Positions 35,039 through 47,250 of a stretch of 64,000 bases of DNA are shown here, piece by piece. A model generated the notes under the pieces. It saw nothing but the letters and a program-made list of their open reading frames with translations, made no database searches and was not told where the DNA came from. The first letter of the stretch is position 1. The number at the start of each line of letters is the position of its first letter. This DNA is from Erythrophleum ivorense. Its lineage: Eukaryota > Streptophyta > Magnoliopsida > Fabales > Fabaceae. Position numbers and translations under genes: made by a program. The stretch spans positions 22,855,323 through 22,919,322 of the forward strand of contig JAIUCV010000009.1 of assembly GCA_026724425.1 (NCBI GenBank). Direction: 5' to 3'.

Positions 35039-36244
35039 ACGTCCCTCCTCTGCTCAGATCTCGTCACCCACTCTCTCACACGTTAAAATAGAATTAAGAA
35101 GGGCTAAGAGTGGCACACAAGAGGGGAGACCAAGGAAGGAAGAAGAAGCTTTGAAAAATAACAGAGGTGGAATTTTCGGATTTGGTGAGGGGAGGCTAAC
35201 CAAGTGAAGAACAAACCAAAAAAACTAAGAATCCAAGGTATTTTGCTACTTCCTAAGCTTAGGTCTCCTTGCTTCTCTTCTCTTCAATTTCCCCCCATGT
35301 AAGACCAGCCATGAGGGATTAAATTTCTGGCCAAACCAAGAATGAATCACATGAATTAGGGTGTGGGAATTTAGAATATGCAAAAGAAACCAAGTAAAAG
35401 CCATTGAATTTCAAGTTACCAAAGTGTAGGATTCTTGAAGAGTTTGTAAAATCTGTTTTGATTCATGAATTTCCTAGGCCATGTAAGTGTTTAATTGAAC
35501 TTCTAAGACCTCTAGGAAGCCTCCCAAGTGATTCTCCCATCAAGGAAAAATTGGAAACCCCTTGAACCCCAAATACTTCCATAATGTCGACCTAGGCTAG
35601 AAAGAGTACCAAGGGGAAGTTTTAATTTGTTTCAAGCTTATTTTTGAGTCATGTAGGATGGAAGAGGATGAGAGGAAGCCTTGGAAAAATTTTAGAAGCC
35701 CTAGATAGTGAGATGGAAGTGTAGGCTCCATAATGTAGCATAATGAAGCAACTCCTAGCTAGGCTCTTTAAAACAATTGTGTGATGACTCCAAGGAGTTT
35801 AAATGGAGTCAAGAATCATAGATTAAAGGAGAGAAGGGAGCCAAGATCATGAATTCTTGAAGTTGCTTCATTAAGTGCCTTATAGAAGCATAATGGAGCC
35901 ATAAACCAAAGTAGCATCATGTAAAGTGTGTATAATGCCAAGGCTTGTTCCCATGAGTAATTCATGTTTCTTTTGATGTGTCTAGGCCAAGAGAAATGGT
36001 CTCCACCTTCTTGGGTGTGTGAGGTCAAGGGAGAGGAGTCAAGACTTAAGGAAAAAGTGTGTAAATGCAAGCAAGGTAGCTCTCTCCACCTTCTCTCATG
36101 CATGGATGTGTGTTGAGCTTGTTTTAGAATGTGTGTATGTGTATTTTCAAGCTAAGAAAAGTATGCTAGCATGCTTTTATATTTCATGATCCTTGATGCC
36201 ATGTTATGTTTTAAATGAATCTATGATATTTGTATGAGTTTGCT

Positions 36245-36435
36245 TGAGTAAGGAGAGGCCAAGAACTCTTCCCTTTGGTGAGGATGAGCCAAGAACCCTT
36301 GAGCTTGGTTGAAACATAGCAAAGAGTCTCCCAAAAGCAAAGTGGGCTCCCAAGAGTATGGTTGAGTCCAAAGCTCTTAAAGAATGGGTGAGGCAAGTCT
36401 AAAATCCATGAGAAGTGTAAGGCCAATCCAAACAC
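36245..36435 (+). repeat. Repeat array in LTR A7
   Basis: GGTGAGGATGAGCCAAGAACCC and relatives, about six units of 30-36 bp. Confidence 0.6.
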
Positions 36436-37179
36436 TTGGGGAACTCTTGAATGTCTTGTATGATTGATTCACATGCCAAGGTTGTTTTGAAAATGTCCAT
36501 GACTTCCATTTTTCCATACATGCATTTGAAAAGCTTGCTTTGTACATATTATGTGTGATTGAATGGGAGATGAGCTATTGGGATTCTTTGAATCTCATCC
36601 CCTCCTCTCCAATGCTCTAATATGCTAGGTGGACCAAGTAGCTATGGTGAAGGGAGCCAACAACCATGAAAGAAGGAGATTGACAAGCCTAGGCCTAGTT
36701 TGTATTCTTTTTGAACCATAATGATGTTCAGTGATGTATATGATTATTGTAAATGGCACATGACCCTTGAGACACATGTAAATATAATATTATATGATGT
36801 TTAAATGTATGAATATGATGTATGACTTCTAGCCTACATTTTGAGCATGAGATGCAAAATTATGCAATATGAAAGTATGATGGAAGTGTGCATAAATGTG
36901 GGTTGAATGGCCAAAATGAGATGCATGAGGTTTGGGACCATTTGGGCAGCTCACACAAGTCTTAAATGTATTTTTATACTTGCCCAAAAGGTGCCAAGAC
37001 CAAGGGAAATTCATTTGGCAATTTTGGTACCCAATATGGAGCAAAAATTGACCATAATGAAACCCTACACCATTTTTTGGCCAAATGAGTTAGTCTTGCC
37101 CTGAAACTTGGCATGAAATTAGGTCTCATTAAGAGCTTTTTGGGAAGCTAAAGATCATAATTTTCGGAGACCTAGACAA

Positions 37180-37930
37180 TATTTCAGGAATTTTCAAAGT
37201 TGGGATTTTTCATGGATTCTGGTATGGATACTGTTCATACTGGCAGTTTTGAATTCTGTGTCACCCAATAGCCAAATGGTGTCCAATGCTTATGAAATTT
37301 TACATACATAAACTAGAGGTCATAAGCTTTCTGTGGCTACCGAGATCACCTCATTTGGAGGTTTGAGCAGTGAGTTATGCATGTTTGAAGTTAACTGTCA
37401 GTATCAGTAGCACCCCATGAGTCCGGTTACTGTTCCATAGGGTCCAGCTGACTAAACATATCGGTTTCATTCTGAAATTATTTTTAGTATCAATTTAACA
37501 TTTGTATCTTTCTATAATGACTGAATTTGTGTGATTTCGATTTTTATAGAATTAGTTATGAATTTCAGAAATTTGTATCAGTAAACTGAATCACAGCCCA
37601 GGCAGCCAGCGACTCTGGAGCTTTTTGGATGTCAAACATCCTGTGTGATGAATTTTATAACCTGGGCATATTTTTAGTGTGAAGTATACATCCTAAGGTT
37701 TCCATAATGACCAAGATTTCATATTTTTGATTTTTCTAGATTTAGTTATAATTTTCCAAAACTTGCCCAGAATTGAGGCCAGTGCTATCCGAGAATGAAT
37801 ACCCATTTCCCATAGCTCCTTTCGATTTCCAAGAGTTGTAGGTGGGTTTTTGTGATACAAATGAGTTGTAATAATGAAACTAAATATGAGGGCACATAGT
37901 ATGAGTTTACCCAATCCACGTGACACCGAA
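37180..37930 (+). repeat. Four diverged ~185-bp tandem units in LTR A7
   Basis: Unit words at about 37,186, 37,373, 37,553 and 37,743 (AGTTATGAATTTCAGAAA type). Spacings are 187, 180 and 190 bp. Confidence 0.75.
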
Positions 37931-38058
37931 TGGATTTTTGAATATGATGACTTGCAAATAAAAATCTAAATTTTCATGCTTCCTCTATTAGAATGTGTAT
38001 GTTTCATGATAATTATACTATTCAAAGGCATGAGATGAGCTAGACTTATGGTGTTACA

Positions 38059-38134
38059 TGAAGTCTAAAAATCCATTAAATCTCTTTAAATATTCTTAAG
38101 TATTTTGAGGATTAATTATCTGCAGCTTATCCAT
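38059..38134 (-). pseudogene. CACTA tnp2 transposase, start
   Basis: The first about 25 codons of the tnp2 gene. The ATG at 38,132-38,134 reads MDKLQIINPQNT, then one stop, then EYLKRFNGFLDF, the usual N-terminal pattern of tnp2 proteins (MDK...R-x-x-EY...FLDFAF). It ends at the A7 insertion and continues at 34,455. Start chosen because MDK is the conserved opening and no similarity extends further upstream. Confidence 0.75.
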
Positions 38135-38430
38135 TCCAAAAAAGCCAATAACTAAAAAGAGCTATAGTTGTGAGAATGCAATAGGCCCACATGATTCATG
38201 TATGTGAATATAAATCCCTTAGGACGTGGCTTCATGTAAGAGTGAATGAAATGAGCTGGAAAATAGAATGCCTTGCATATTGTGTGATGTCAACATGGAA
38301 TGGAGGAATGTAATTATGTAGCATTGAATGAATTTTTCTCCTCCCTTTGTAGCTTCAATTTGTCTGTCCACATCATCCTTCATTCTCCCATTTTTCCTTT
38401 TTTTTTTTTTATTTTCCAAAATTTCATTAA
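38135..38430. other. Junction between CACTA and Athila-type sequence, unassigned
   Basis: AT-rich; includes a run of T at 38,399-38,411. It could be the CACTA 5' region or the rest of the Athila-type LTR. I cannot place the boundary and see no terminal inverted repeat. Confidence 0.35.
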
Positions 38431-38747
38431 AAAAATGTGGACCATTATTCCCTCCTTAAAATTACACACTTGAAGCTCCATCTTTTCTCCAAATCAATTT
38501 CTCCATTTTAAATTCCATTTGCCCATAAAAATCTGTACAAATAATAGAAAATATTAAGTAAGAGAAATTCACAAAATTATTTAAAAGAATTTATGCATTA
38601 AAATTTAATAATTTTGTAAATAAATTCCTAGAGTGCAAAAATAACAAATAAAGTCAAATATCTCTTAATAAAATCTATTAAGCTATAATTTATCTTCAAA
38701 ATACCTAAATTAAAAAGAATAAAATATCTAAAACTTAGCAATTATCA
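38431..38747 (-). mobile_element. 3' LTR fragment of the Athila/Tat-like element
   Basis: Minus strand starts TGATAATTGC at 38,747, right after a purine-rich AAGTGTGGGAAAA (38,748-38,761), the expected polypurine tract. It matches, in inverted direction, the fragment at 48,686-48,960, including TTTACAAAATTATTA and TTATTTGTRCAGAT words. Confidence 0.7.
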
Positions 38748-38986
38748 ATTTTCCCACACTTAAGCCTTTGCACTCCTGGGTAAAGGAAACTAAAACTTTA
38801 AGAAAAGGCTAATGGGAAAAAAAAAACAAAAATGGAAATGTGTAGGCCACTAAGCACAAGGAAAATCCTAGCAAATCAATATCTCAATTCTCCAAATCAT
38901 ATCACTTGCATCAATACAACAAGTATCATGGCAATATACTCAACAAAAATGAAATGCAATGATAGTCTCTCATAAGGATTAGTATT
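38748..38986 (-). other. 3' non-coding region of Athila-like element, part 1
   Basis: Between polypurine tract and LTR A8; no reading frame. Continues at 42,131. Confidence 0.6.
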
Positions 38987-41900
38987 TGTAATATCCGGTC
39001 TCTTGAAAATACCAGAAAACGAAAGGAAACACGAGAAACGTAACATACAGTTTCTCCGTCAATGTACGAAATTCACCGGATATAAAAGAAAATCCCCCAA
39101 ATAGAGTAAATTGAGGTATAATAAAAATTTGAATAATATTCTAGACCGCAAATAATGATGATTCAAGACCAGAGGTGCCTTAAAATTGGAGGCAAAATAG
39201 ATGAAAAAAAAGGGGTCCCGAAGAGTCTCCGAAGTTAAGTATGAAGGAGTCAAGGACTAAAATGTAAAGGAAAGTTATGTGTAGAGAAAAATGTATAAAT
39301 TGCCTGAAAGTTCAGGGAACCTTAGTTTCACCTTCTATTCGTGGCTTTAGGCACGAATATCCAAAAATTGGGCAAGAATCTCAAAAATCTGTGACCCACA
39401 GTTAAACTCCATTTAATGAGATGGGTCTGATGATACCACGTTGTCCGGATGGCCGAGCGGGATCCGGTCTAAGGTCTGGTTAGCCCGATCAGTAACTATG
39501 AGCAAAATAGAAAAAAAGAAGTTGTAACAACTATAGAAATAGAAATAGCTAAAGGGATAAGAAACCCTAAAGGGGTTTCAGGGACAGAATTGCAGTAAAT
39601 GAAAATTTTATAGCATAATCATAATACAGAATGGTGAAAATTACACCTATAGTCCCAGGTGTCCGATTGACACCGAAGTTTATAAGGATTGAGGTTAAGG
39701 GCCCCTGATCCATGTTTAAGGCTCAGTATAGCTAGAAAGTAGAGGAAACAATATTTTTTAATTTTAGAAAACCTAAAGGTATGTATTGTACCATAAAACC
39801 TTAATCAAGCCCGGACACCGATTTTTAGATTGCCGAAAGGCGCAATAGCTGATTCTAAAAGCCCAAAAGAGAAGAGAAGATATAATTAGGATTTTAGAGA
39901 AGATGAAACCAAAATATAAATTTAAAATGAAAAGGAAAGAAGAAAAGGACTTTGGTTACTTTAAAGAATTAACTATGGTTAAGTTAGAAACTAACTATGG
40001 TTGAGTTAAAAGTTGACCATGGTTGAGTTAAGAAATTAACCATGGTTACTATCCATAACTTAAGGGCTAAGAAAAGGTATCCAAGTGTATGGCCAAGAAT
40101 TTTTGGAAGAAGATATTTAGTTATGAAATTAGAAAATCAAAAGAAAAAAAGGAATGAAAGGTTAAGATTTGATCTTGAAAAGGTTGATCCAAGGGTCCAA
40201 ATTTAGTATGACCATTTAACTTCATTTAAATTCATCTCCTTCACCTTCATTCCACCATTTTCACGCCACACACAAGGGAGGAGGAGAGAAAAACGTGAAG
40301 AGAGAGAGAAAGGGAGAAAAAGTGGAAGAAGAAGTGAAATCAAGCAAAATTACCACCATTCTTCACCAAATTTCTTTATCTTCTTCATCCTCCAACCATT
40401 TTCTCCAAAAGGCAGCTGCATATTCATCTTTTCTTCAAGGTGGAATGTTTCTATAAGTGGGAAGAGAAGGCATTTTAGTGTGAGAAAAGCAAAGGAACCA
40501 AGGATTAAGCTTAAAAAGTAAGTTTTCTCCACCTTGCACTTGAAAATCACATGGTTTAAGTTAGTTTTGTTAAACCCTAGTTATGAGTCACTTTTGGACA
40601 GCATATGGATCATTAGAAATGGAGTTTATATGTTAAATATAAAGGCCTTGAAATGAAGTATATATGTTAAACATAAAGGCCATATGAACTTAGTTATTGT
40701 TATTATGTGCTGGGACTTTGAAAAACACAAAGATTGTAATTTTTGGGAAAATAGAAATCATGGGGAGATGCTGTCCGAATTTCCCCAAAATTTTTATGGT
40801 GTTTTCTTAATGTCTTAAAGTCATGTATACCAAATTTCAAGTCCTAAAACATAAAGGAAGAGGCTATGGGATTTTTAGAACCAAAGAAACTAACTTTTGA
40901 GCCTAAAACGAAGCTAGGTTATGTTATGACCAAAACATATTGTTGGGACTGGAATTTCATAATTTTATCCATTCCAATGGATTCAAAAGGGTGTTTTTAA
41001 CTAGGAATACTTATGGCAAAGCCCCTAAAATTCACGAAATAAAATTTCTAAATCTTGGCCAAGAAATGCGCACTATTCGGCCATAGTGAATTGGAAGGGA
41101 AGGAATTGGATTTTCCAATTCCAATGGTTCCAATGAGTTTAAAAGGGTCATACTACTTTAGAAGTTAAGGTTTATGTGTTGATTATAATGAATTATTATT
41201 ATGATTATAGGGTTCGATATTTGTTTTGGGAACTACAAAAGCAAATAAACCAAGTTCCAAAGCTTGAGGAGTAAAGTTTGCTACAGTAGTAGTTTTCCTT
41301 TCTCTTTCTTTAAGCTTGTATGTTTGTATAATGATGAGTGTTATGTTATATCAAGTTGTTATTTACGTTATAAGATGAGACATATATGTTTAGACCGTGC
41401 TTGGCCTTGTATGAAATTCCTTGTATTCCTATATGATATGTGGCACCTTGATTGGCATTATGTTATGTACTTACATGCTAACTTGTGAATGAGATTGGTT
41501 TACTACTACTGATATTTCATAATCCCACCCCAAATATAACCCATGCTAGGTCCGAGCTTAAACAAAGAAAGAGCAAAGGGTGTGGATGTATAAATTGAGG
41601 ACTTTACTTTTATGCACCACATTTTGTTATGTAATTAAATATTTTACATCATTGCGTGTATGAGTTATGTTATGATACTATAAGGTACTCAGGTATGGAA
41701 TGGAAAGTTATGAATATAACCAACCTTTGAATAAATAAAATATGACTGGTGTGCCTAAAATGCAAAAATGCATTTGCTTATATAAAGGCAAATAATAATA
41801 ACAATATGTCAAGTGAGGGGTAAAATTGTCCAATTTTTGTAGGGACACTTTGATATGAATTTATACGTATTCCATTGAGAAAGTATTTTTCCCTTGTAAA

Positions 41901-42130
41901 GAGCTTAGAGAGCTTGAAGTAAAGCCTGAACCAACCTCATATGATTTTTCTATAATTAAGTATGTATTTCCAAAGTTAGATAAGAATTTGGAAATGACCA
42001 AATGAATAGTGAAATTGTATGAGGAAGTTTTAAAATGAAAAATTTTTATCAGTTTAGGTTTTCATTGATTCTTCTTATTTCTATATGAGGTATGTGTAGT
42101 AGGAAAAATGTTATATAGTAAGGTATGATA
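38987..42130 (+). mobile_element. Solo LTR A8, divergent
   Basis: A 3,144-bp LTR starting TGTAATATCCGGTCTC and ending GGTATGATA (decayed GGTGTTACA). The TSD is perfect: GTATT at 38,982-38,986 and 42,131-42,135. The first 120 bp are group A (CCGTCAATGTACGAAATTCACCGG style), but the body differs: it has an ACCATGGTT array (39,968-40,049), an AG-rich leader-like region around 40,260-40,340, and no clear GACTTTTGG array. It probably represents a related family. No coding sequence. Confidence 0.88.
39968..40049. repeat. ACCATGGTT-type array in LTR A8
   Basis: Four units of about 20-22 bp: AACTATGGTTAAGTTA, AACTATGGTTGAGTTA, GACCATGGTTGAGTTA and AACCATGGTTAC. Confidence 0.75.
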
Positions 42131-42962
42131 GTATTTGCCACTATACTCTCTAGTGTTTAGGTTTAAGTGTTCATTCTCAAATTCTAACCTAACCAACTTT
42201 ACTACCATATGGTTGGCTATTATTTACATCTTCACCACTCAAAATCAAATGCTAATGTATGAATCATAAGGTCTTTATTTCGGTTGTCATGTAAGCCAAG
42301 GTAAGAAATAAGTAGTAAACAAACGAATGAGCACAATTCAAGAAGCAAAGTGGATACTTAAAATTATGAAGAGCATCAAGAGAGGATATAAAATGGAATG
42401 AATGTGCATTTCAAGGCCCTATTCACTATAAACAAGTATATGTACTAAGGGAACAAAATTAACTTTTCTTTCCTTTATTTCCTTTTATTTTTTTCCATTT
42501 CATTTCATATACTTTTCTTTTGCTTTTTTTATATTTTTTTTTATAAATGATTTTTTTTCTTTCTTCAAACTCTTCTAACTATGTAAATTTTTCAACAAAA
42601 GCATCATTTTTTTTCTTGGTAAATTTCCAAAAAGAAGAAACAAATGGTCTAAAAAATTGATGTGAAAATGCACCTCCACCCACCTTAGCAAGATACAATG
42701 CTCTTAATGATTAAAAGTATCATAATAAAGGTAGAAAGAATATTTGTTTGCTTTTCATGGCTAAAAAGGCTAAAAAGAAAAATATGTAAGGCTTAATGGG
42801 GTAAAGCAAATGGTAAAACATATAAGGGATGGTTCTTTGGCTCTAGCTAAAACAAAACAAAACAACAATGACTACCTTAATCCTTTTCATACATGGCAAA
42901 TGAACAAATATGGCCCTAAATAAGATTCAAGCTCAATTCTATAGTAAAAGCAAGATAGGGGA
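42131..42962 (-). other. 3' non-coding region of Athila-like element, part 2
   Basis: About 830 bp with no supported frame; T-rich tract around 42,470-42,620. Continues from 38,986 and into 45,559. Confidence 0.6.
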
Positions 42963-44374
42963 TGTAACACCATCATTCCTAGCTCATATCCATCATGCTT
43001 TACATGCTCATATGAGGTATAGGAAGAATAAGTTGAAATCTTCCTCATTGAATTCATATACTTTCTTAGAGTTGCAACATGGTTAAAAATTGATTTCAGT
43101 GTCACATGGACCGTGTGAGCTCATTCTATGCATCTTCATATTTAATTGCACCATTACAACTCATTTCAATCCCAAAAACATGCTTTTAGCCCATGGAAAC
43201 CAAAAAGAGATATGAAACATACATGTTCATTTTTCGCTAGGCTTGGCTCATTTCTGGGCAAAGTTTGGAAAATCACAACTTAATCTAGAAAAATCAAAAA
43301 CATGAAATCTCGGTCATTTTGGAAATCTTGGGATGTCTACTTCATGATATAAATATGTACAAGTCCTAACATCCCACACACAAGACGTTTGACATGCGAA
43401 ATCATCTGGAGGTCGGACTGGTCTTGATACTGTCACAGTTTAGTGATATAAACTTCAAAAATGTCCAACTAATTCCAAAAAAATCCAATGCATGAAAATG
43501 ATACCATTATGAAAATATGTAGATGTTAAATAGAGAGGAAAAATATCTCCAGATCAGTTAATTAAGTCAAACTCTCAAAAATTGATGGAACAGTACCTGT
43601 GGTCAGGCAAGATGACTGATACTGGGCTGACTTGATCATAGAAAATTACACAGACCTCCAAATGACTTGATCTTTAGCTTCCCAAAAATCTCTAGACAAG
43701 ATCTAGTCACATGCCAAATTTCAAGGCAAGAAGAGGCTATTTGGTCAGACTTTGACATAAAAGGGTCAAAGTGCCAATTTCTCTTGCTAAAGAGGGCTCC
43801 AAAGGTTCAAATTGGCTTCTCCTACTTCTAAGGCTCTATGAGCACGTGGGAAAACATCAACATAGGCTATTAAACATGGCTCAAATGTCTAACAACCCAG
43901 ATTTGCAAAACTCACTCTCCCACACCAACACATACACCATGTACATAATGCCAAGATCTTGCTATTCATAACAAAACTTGCTACATCATTCAAGATGGTT
44001 CTAATTCTCATACATATATGATAAATACATTCATTTACAAGTATTCATATGTGCTACATCATGTACATCATTAGAGTATATCTCTTAATCTAACTACAAA
44101 ATGGCTCTTTCACATATCCCTTGCCATTTTTCCTAGCTTCAAGCTTGGTGGCTCCCATCTTTTGTCTCACTTGGTCCACTTAGCATGTTAGGATGGTAGA
44201 GAGGGGGAGTGAGATTCAAAGAATCTCAATAGCTCATCTCTCATTCAATCATACATAAAGCATGCAAACAAGTCTCACAAATGTATGCATGGGCATATTA
44301 GCATGTGAAATCATAAGAAAAGCAATTTCAACATTTGAGTAGGCCATACATAACATACAAAGGCTTGCCAAGCA

Positions 44375-44560
44375 AGTGGATTAGTCTCACCCATTCACTT
44401 GTGGATTTTGGACTTGCCCCACCCATTCTTTAAGAGGTTCTTAGACTCAACCTTACTCTTGGGAGTCAATCTCACTTTTGGGAGACTCTTTACTTTGTCT
44501 CAACCAACTTTAGGGTTCTTGGCTCATCCTCACCATGGCTAGAGGGTTGTTGACTTTTTC
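44375..44560 (-). repeat. Repeat array in LTR B2
   Basis: CTCACC/CCCACC and TTCTTGG words in units of ~30-36 bp, the A-type form despite the B-type U3. Confidence 0.6.
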
Positions 44561-45263
44561 ATACTCAAGCAAACCAAAGCAATCATATAAAACGTCATTG
44601 AAATACATAAGGCATCATCATGCTAGCATACTTTTCATGGTTTAAAAGCATACATACACACATGCAAAATAATGTAAGCACACATCTATGCATGAGAGAA
44701 GGTGGAGAGAACTACCTTATTGGCTAATCATAAGCTTTCCCTTTCAATTTGTCTCCTCCCTTGTTGATTTCACAATTACCACTAGATGTGAGTGCTTCTC
44801 TTGAGCCTAGACACACAAGGAGCATGGGATTACTCTCTTACACTTTATTCATGAAGAGAAACTAGGGTTTCTCTCTCTAGAATGCCACAACTCTCCTTCC
44901 TCTCTCAAACTCTCAAAAAAAGGAAAGCAAAGAAGAAGAAGTAAAGATATATGAGTTTTGGTCTTCTTCAAGAGGGGTTTTCCACTCTCCCTCTTCTAAA
45001 CCAAGCTCAAAACCTAACTACTTCCACAACCAAATCTATAGGAAGAGAGGGCAAAGAGAGAAGAACAATATTCTAAGAAGAAAAGCTAGGGAAATCTCAA
45101 GTTATGCTTACATTTTTCTTATTCTCCTTCCTTCTCTAGGTGTCTTTCTCTCTTCTCCGCCCTTTCTCTGCCTTAGAGGGAGCTTAAGTCGGTTACAAAG
45201 AGAAAGGAGGAGTTGGGGCACTTTAAAAAGTCAAATTTTCTTTTTTCACATTTTTTCGGACTT

Positions 45264-45500
45264 ACCCTTGCTATAGCGAAGAATAACCCTCGCTACGGCG
45301 AGCACGTATCAGTCCCAGACCCCTGCCTTCACTACGGCGCGTGCTACGACGAGCAACGCCCTGGTTTTTATATGGGGTGCCCGTACTCGCTATAGCAAGA
45401 AGCATATTTGCTATAGCGAGGAGGCACTCTCACTATAGCTAGACCATTTATTGCTATAGTGAACAGGTACATTCGCTATAACTAGGCTATAGCTAGCAGA
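45264..45500 (-). repeat. GCTATAGC palindrome array in LTR B2
   Basis: About ten copies of CGCTATAGCGA or variants such as CGCTACGGCGAGCACG; same position and order as in B1, B3 and B4. Confidence 0.75.
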
Positions 45501-45558
45501 CTTAGAAAATTTTCAGCCCTTCGAAAAATTTTCAGCTTTTTTTTTTCTGGTTGTTACA

Positions 45559-45848
45559 AGGGATACACACTAGAAATAAATATTAATAGGCACAAAATCT
45601 CACAAGGTAAATTGACCATCATCAAAGTTCATTAAAGTTAAGCTAATTGCCATTTAACTTGCATTCTCAACACAAGATCAATTTTTCTATCAAGTTAGGA
45701 CATATCAAAGCTATGATCAAACCTTAGTACTAACAACTTCCACAAAAGCCAAAGTGTTTTTTTTCTTAAAACACAACAAACAACACAAGATCAAAAGTAA
45801 CAAAAAGACTAACGATCAACTAATCAAAACAAGACAAAACCAAAAATT
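45559..45848 (-). other. 3' non-coding region of Athila-like element, part 3
   Basis: Directly downstream of the pol stop on the minus strand; A-rich on the plus strand, no frame. Confidence 0.6.
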
Positions 45849-47250
45849 TTATTTAAATTCTCCCCCTAACTTAAACATGACATTGTCCTTAATGCCATCA
45901 CAAGATCCAATCAAAAGATAGATAACACAGTATAAAAAGGTAAAAAGGAAAGTATACAATTGGGTAATTAAGGTAAGTTTTGAAGTTGGAGCTCCTCCTT
46001 GTCCTTTCTTGGAAGCTCCTCATGAAAGTGCTCGAGCCTATGGCCATTCACATTAAACTTCCCTCTAGTAGCTTCATCTAATAGCTCCACTACACTAAAA
46101 GGAAAAACATGAGAAACAATATAAAGACCTTCTCATTTAGAATGAAACTTACTTGGCATGAGCTTTAAGCGAGATTTATAAAGTAGAACTTTTTCTCCAA
46201 CCACAAACTCCTTTCTTGCAATCATCTTATCATGGAAAGCTTTTGTCTTTTCTTTATAAATCCTTGCATTATCATAAGCTTCCAAACGAATCTCTTCATG
46301 CTCTTGGAGTTGAAATTTTTTGCCCTATGTAAATCCAAATTGCATTTTTTCATGGCCTAATAAGCTTTATGCTCCACTTCCATCAGTAGGTGACAAGCCT
46401 TCCCAATACTAGGCAATAGGGTGACATGTCAATAAGAGTCTTGTAGGTAGTCTTATAAGCCCAAAATCCATCATCTAGCCTCTTGCTTCAATCCTTCCTA
46501 TTTGGCTACATTATTTTCTCCAAAATTTGCTTCACCTCCCAGTTAGAAATCTTTACTTGGCCATTTGTTTGAGGGTGATACAGAGTAGCTACTTTATACA
46601 CAACATTATACTTTCTAAGCAAGCCTTGCATACTCCGGTTGCAAAAGTGAGTGCGCTAGTCACTAATAATGGCTCTAGGAATACCAAACTTGTAGAAAAT
46701 ATGAGAGTAAACAAACTTTACAACCATAGAAGAATCATCAATCATAGTGGGCTTTGCTTCCACCCATTTCGAAACATAATCAATAGCCAATAAAATGTAT
46801 GCAAAGCCAAAAGAAATAGGAAAATGTCCTATAAAATTAATGCCCCAAACATCAAAGATCTTGCAAGACAAAATAGGATGTTTATGCATTTGATATGCTT
46901 CCTATTTGTTGATGCCTAACACATCTTTTGCAAAAATCATAGGTATCATGAAACAAGATAGGCCAATATAATCCACTATCTAGAACCTTTCTAGCTGTTT
47001 GTTTGGACTAAAGTGGCCTCTACATGAAGTGTGTGATAGAATTTCAAGATAGACTCAAACTCTATATCAGGCACACAACGTTTAATCACTTGGTTACTAT
47101 ATAGTTTCTACAAGTATGGATCACCCCAAATATAATATTTAGCTTCACTCCTAAACTTATTCAACTAATGTTTATTCAAATCAACAGGAAATTCAGAAGC
47201 AGCTAGATAATTGACCAAGTTCACAGACTATGGATAGAAACTATACACAA
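45849..47250 (-). pseudogene. Athila/Tat-like integrase remnant
   Basis: Integrase of a non-chromovirus gypsy element, which inserts the DNA copy into the host genome. A zinc-binding half-site CKRCVRHQQIGSIS is near 46,930-46,890; the histidine half is decayed. The open stretch 46,889-46,656 carries the catalytic core: FDVWGINFIGHFP, then YVSKWVEAKPTM, then RAIISD. The first catalytic Asp is Asn here (GINF instead of GIDF); the second Asp is present in IISD. A degraded NVNGHRLEHFHEE-type block near 46,030 marks the C-terminal end, and GGEFK followed by TAA at 45,851-45,849 is the likely pol stop. Frame shifts occur between the blocks. There is no chromodomain, which fits the Athila/Tat group. 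Confidence 0.8.

Larger units (their letters stand above)
34456..38058 (+). mobile_element. Solo LTR A7, inserted in the tnp2 transposase exon
   Basis: A complete 3,603-bp group A LTR: starts TGTAACATCCGGTCCC, ends ATGGTGTTACA. The TSD is perfect: TGAAG at 34,451-34,455 and 38,059-38,063. The tnp2 reading frame on the minus strand continues on both sides when one TSD copy is removed. Contains a TATA-like TATAAAAAA at 35,031, the array (36,245-36,435) and four tandem units (37,180-37,930). Confidence 0.95.
42963..45558 (-). mobile_element. Solo LTR B2, mosaic
   Basis: A 2,596-bp LTR; plus-strand ends TGTAACACC and GGTTGTTACA. Flanks are GGGGA (42,958-42,962) and AGGGA (45,559-45,563), a TSD with one mismatch. 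Its U3 (right end, with GCTATAGC array) is group B, but its body and array (about 43,100-44,600) look like group A copies such as A3 and A6. No coding sequence. Confidence 0.88.

Noticed and set aside
39440..39490. TGTCCGGATGGCCGAGCGGG-like stretch resembling the start of a tRNA gene
   Set aside because: GATGGCCGAGCGG resembles a tRNA D-arm/A-box, but I could not find a matching B box or acceptor stem at the right distance; a short tRNA-like relic in LTR A8 cannot be excluded.
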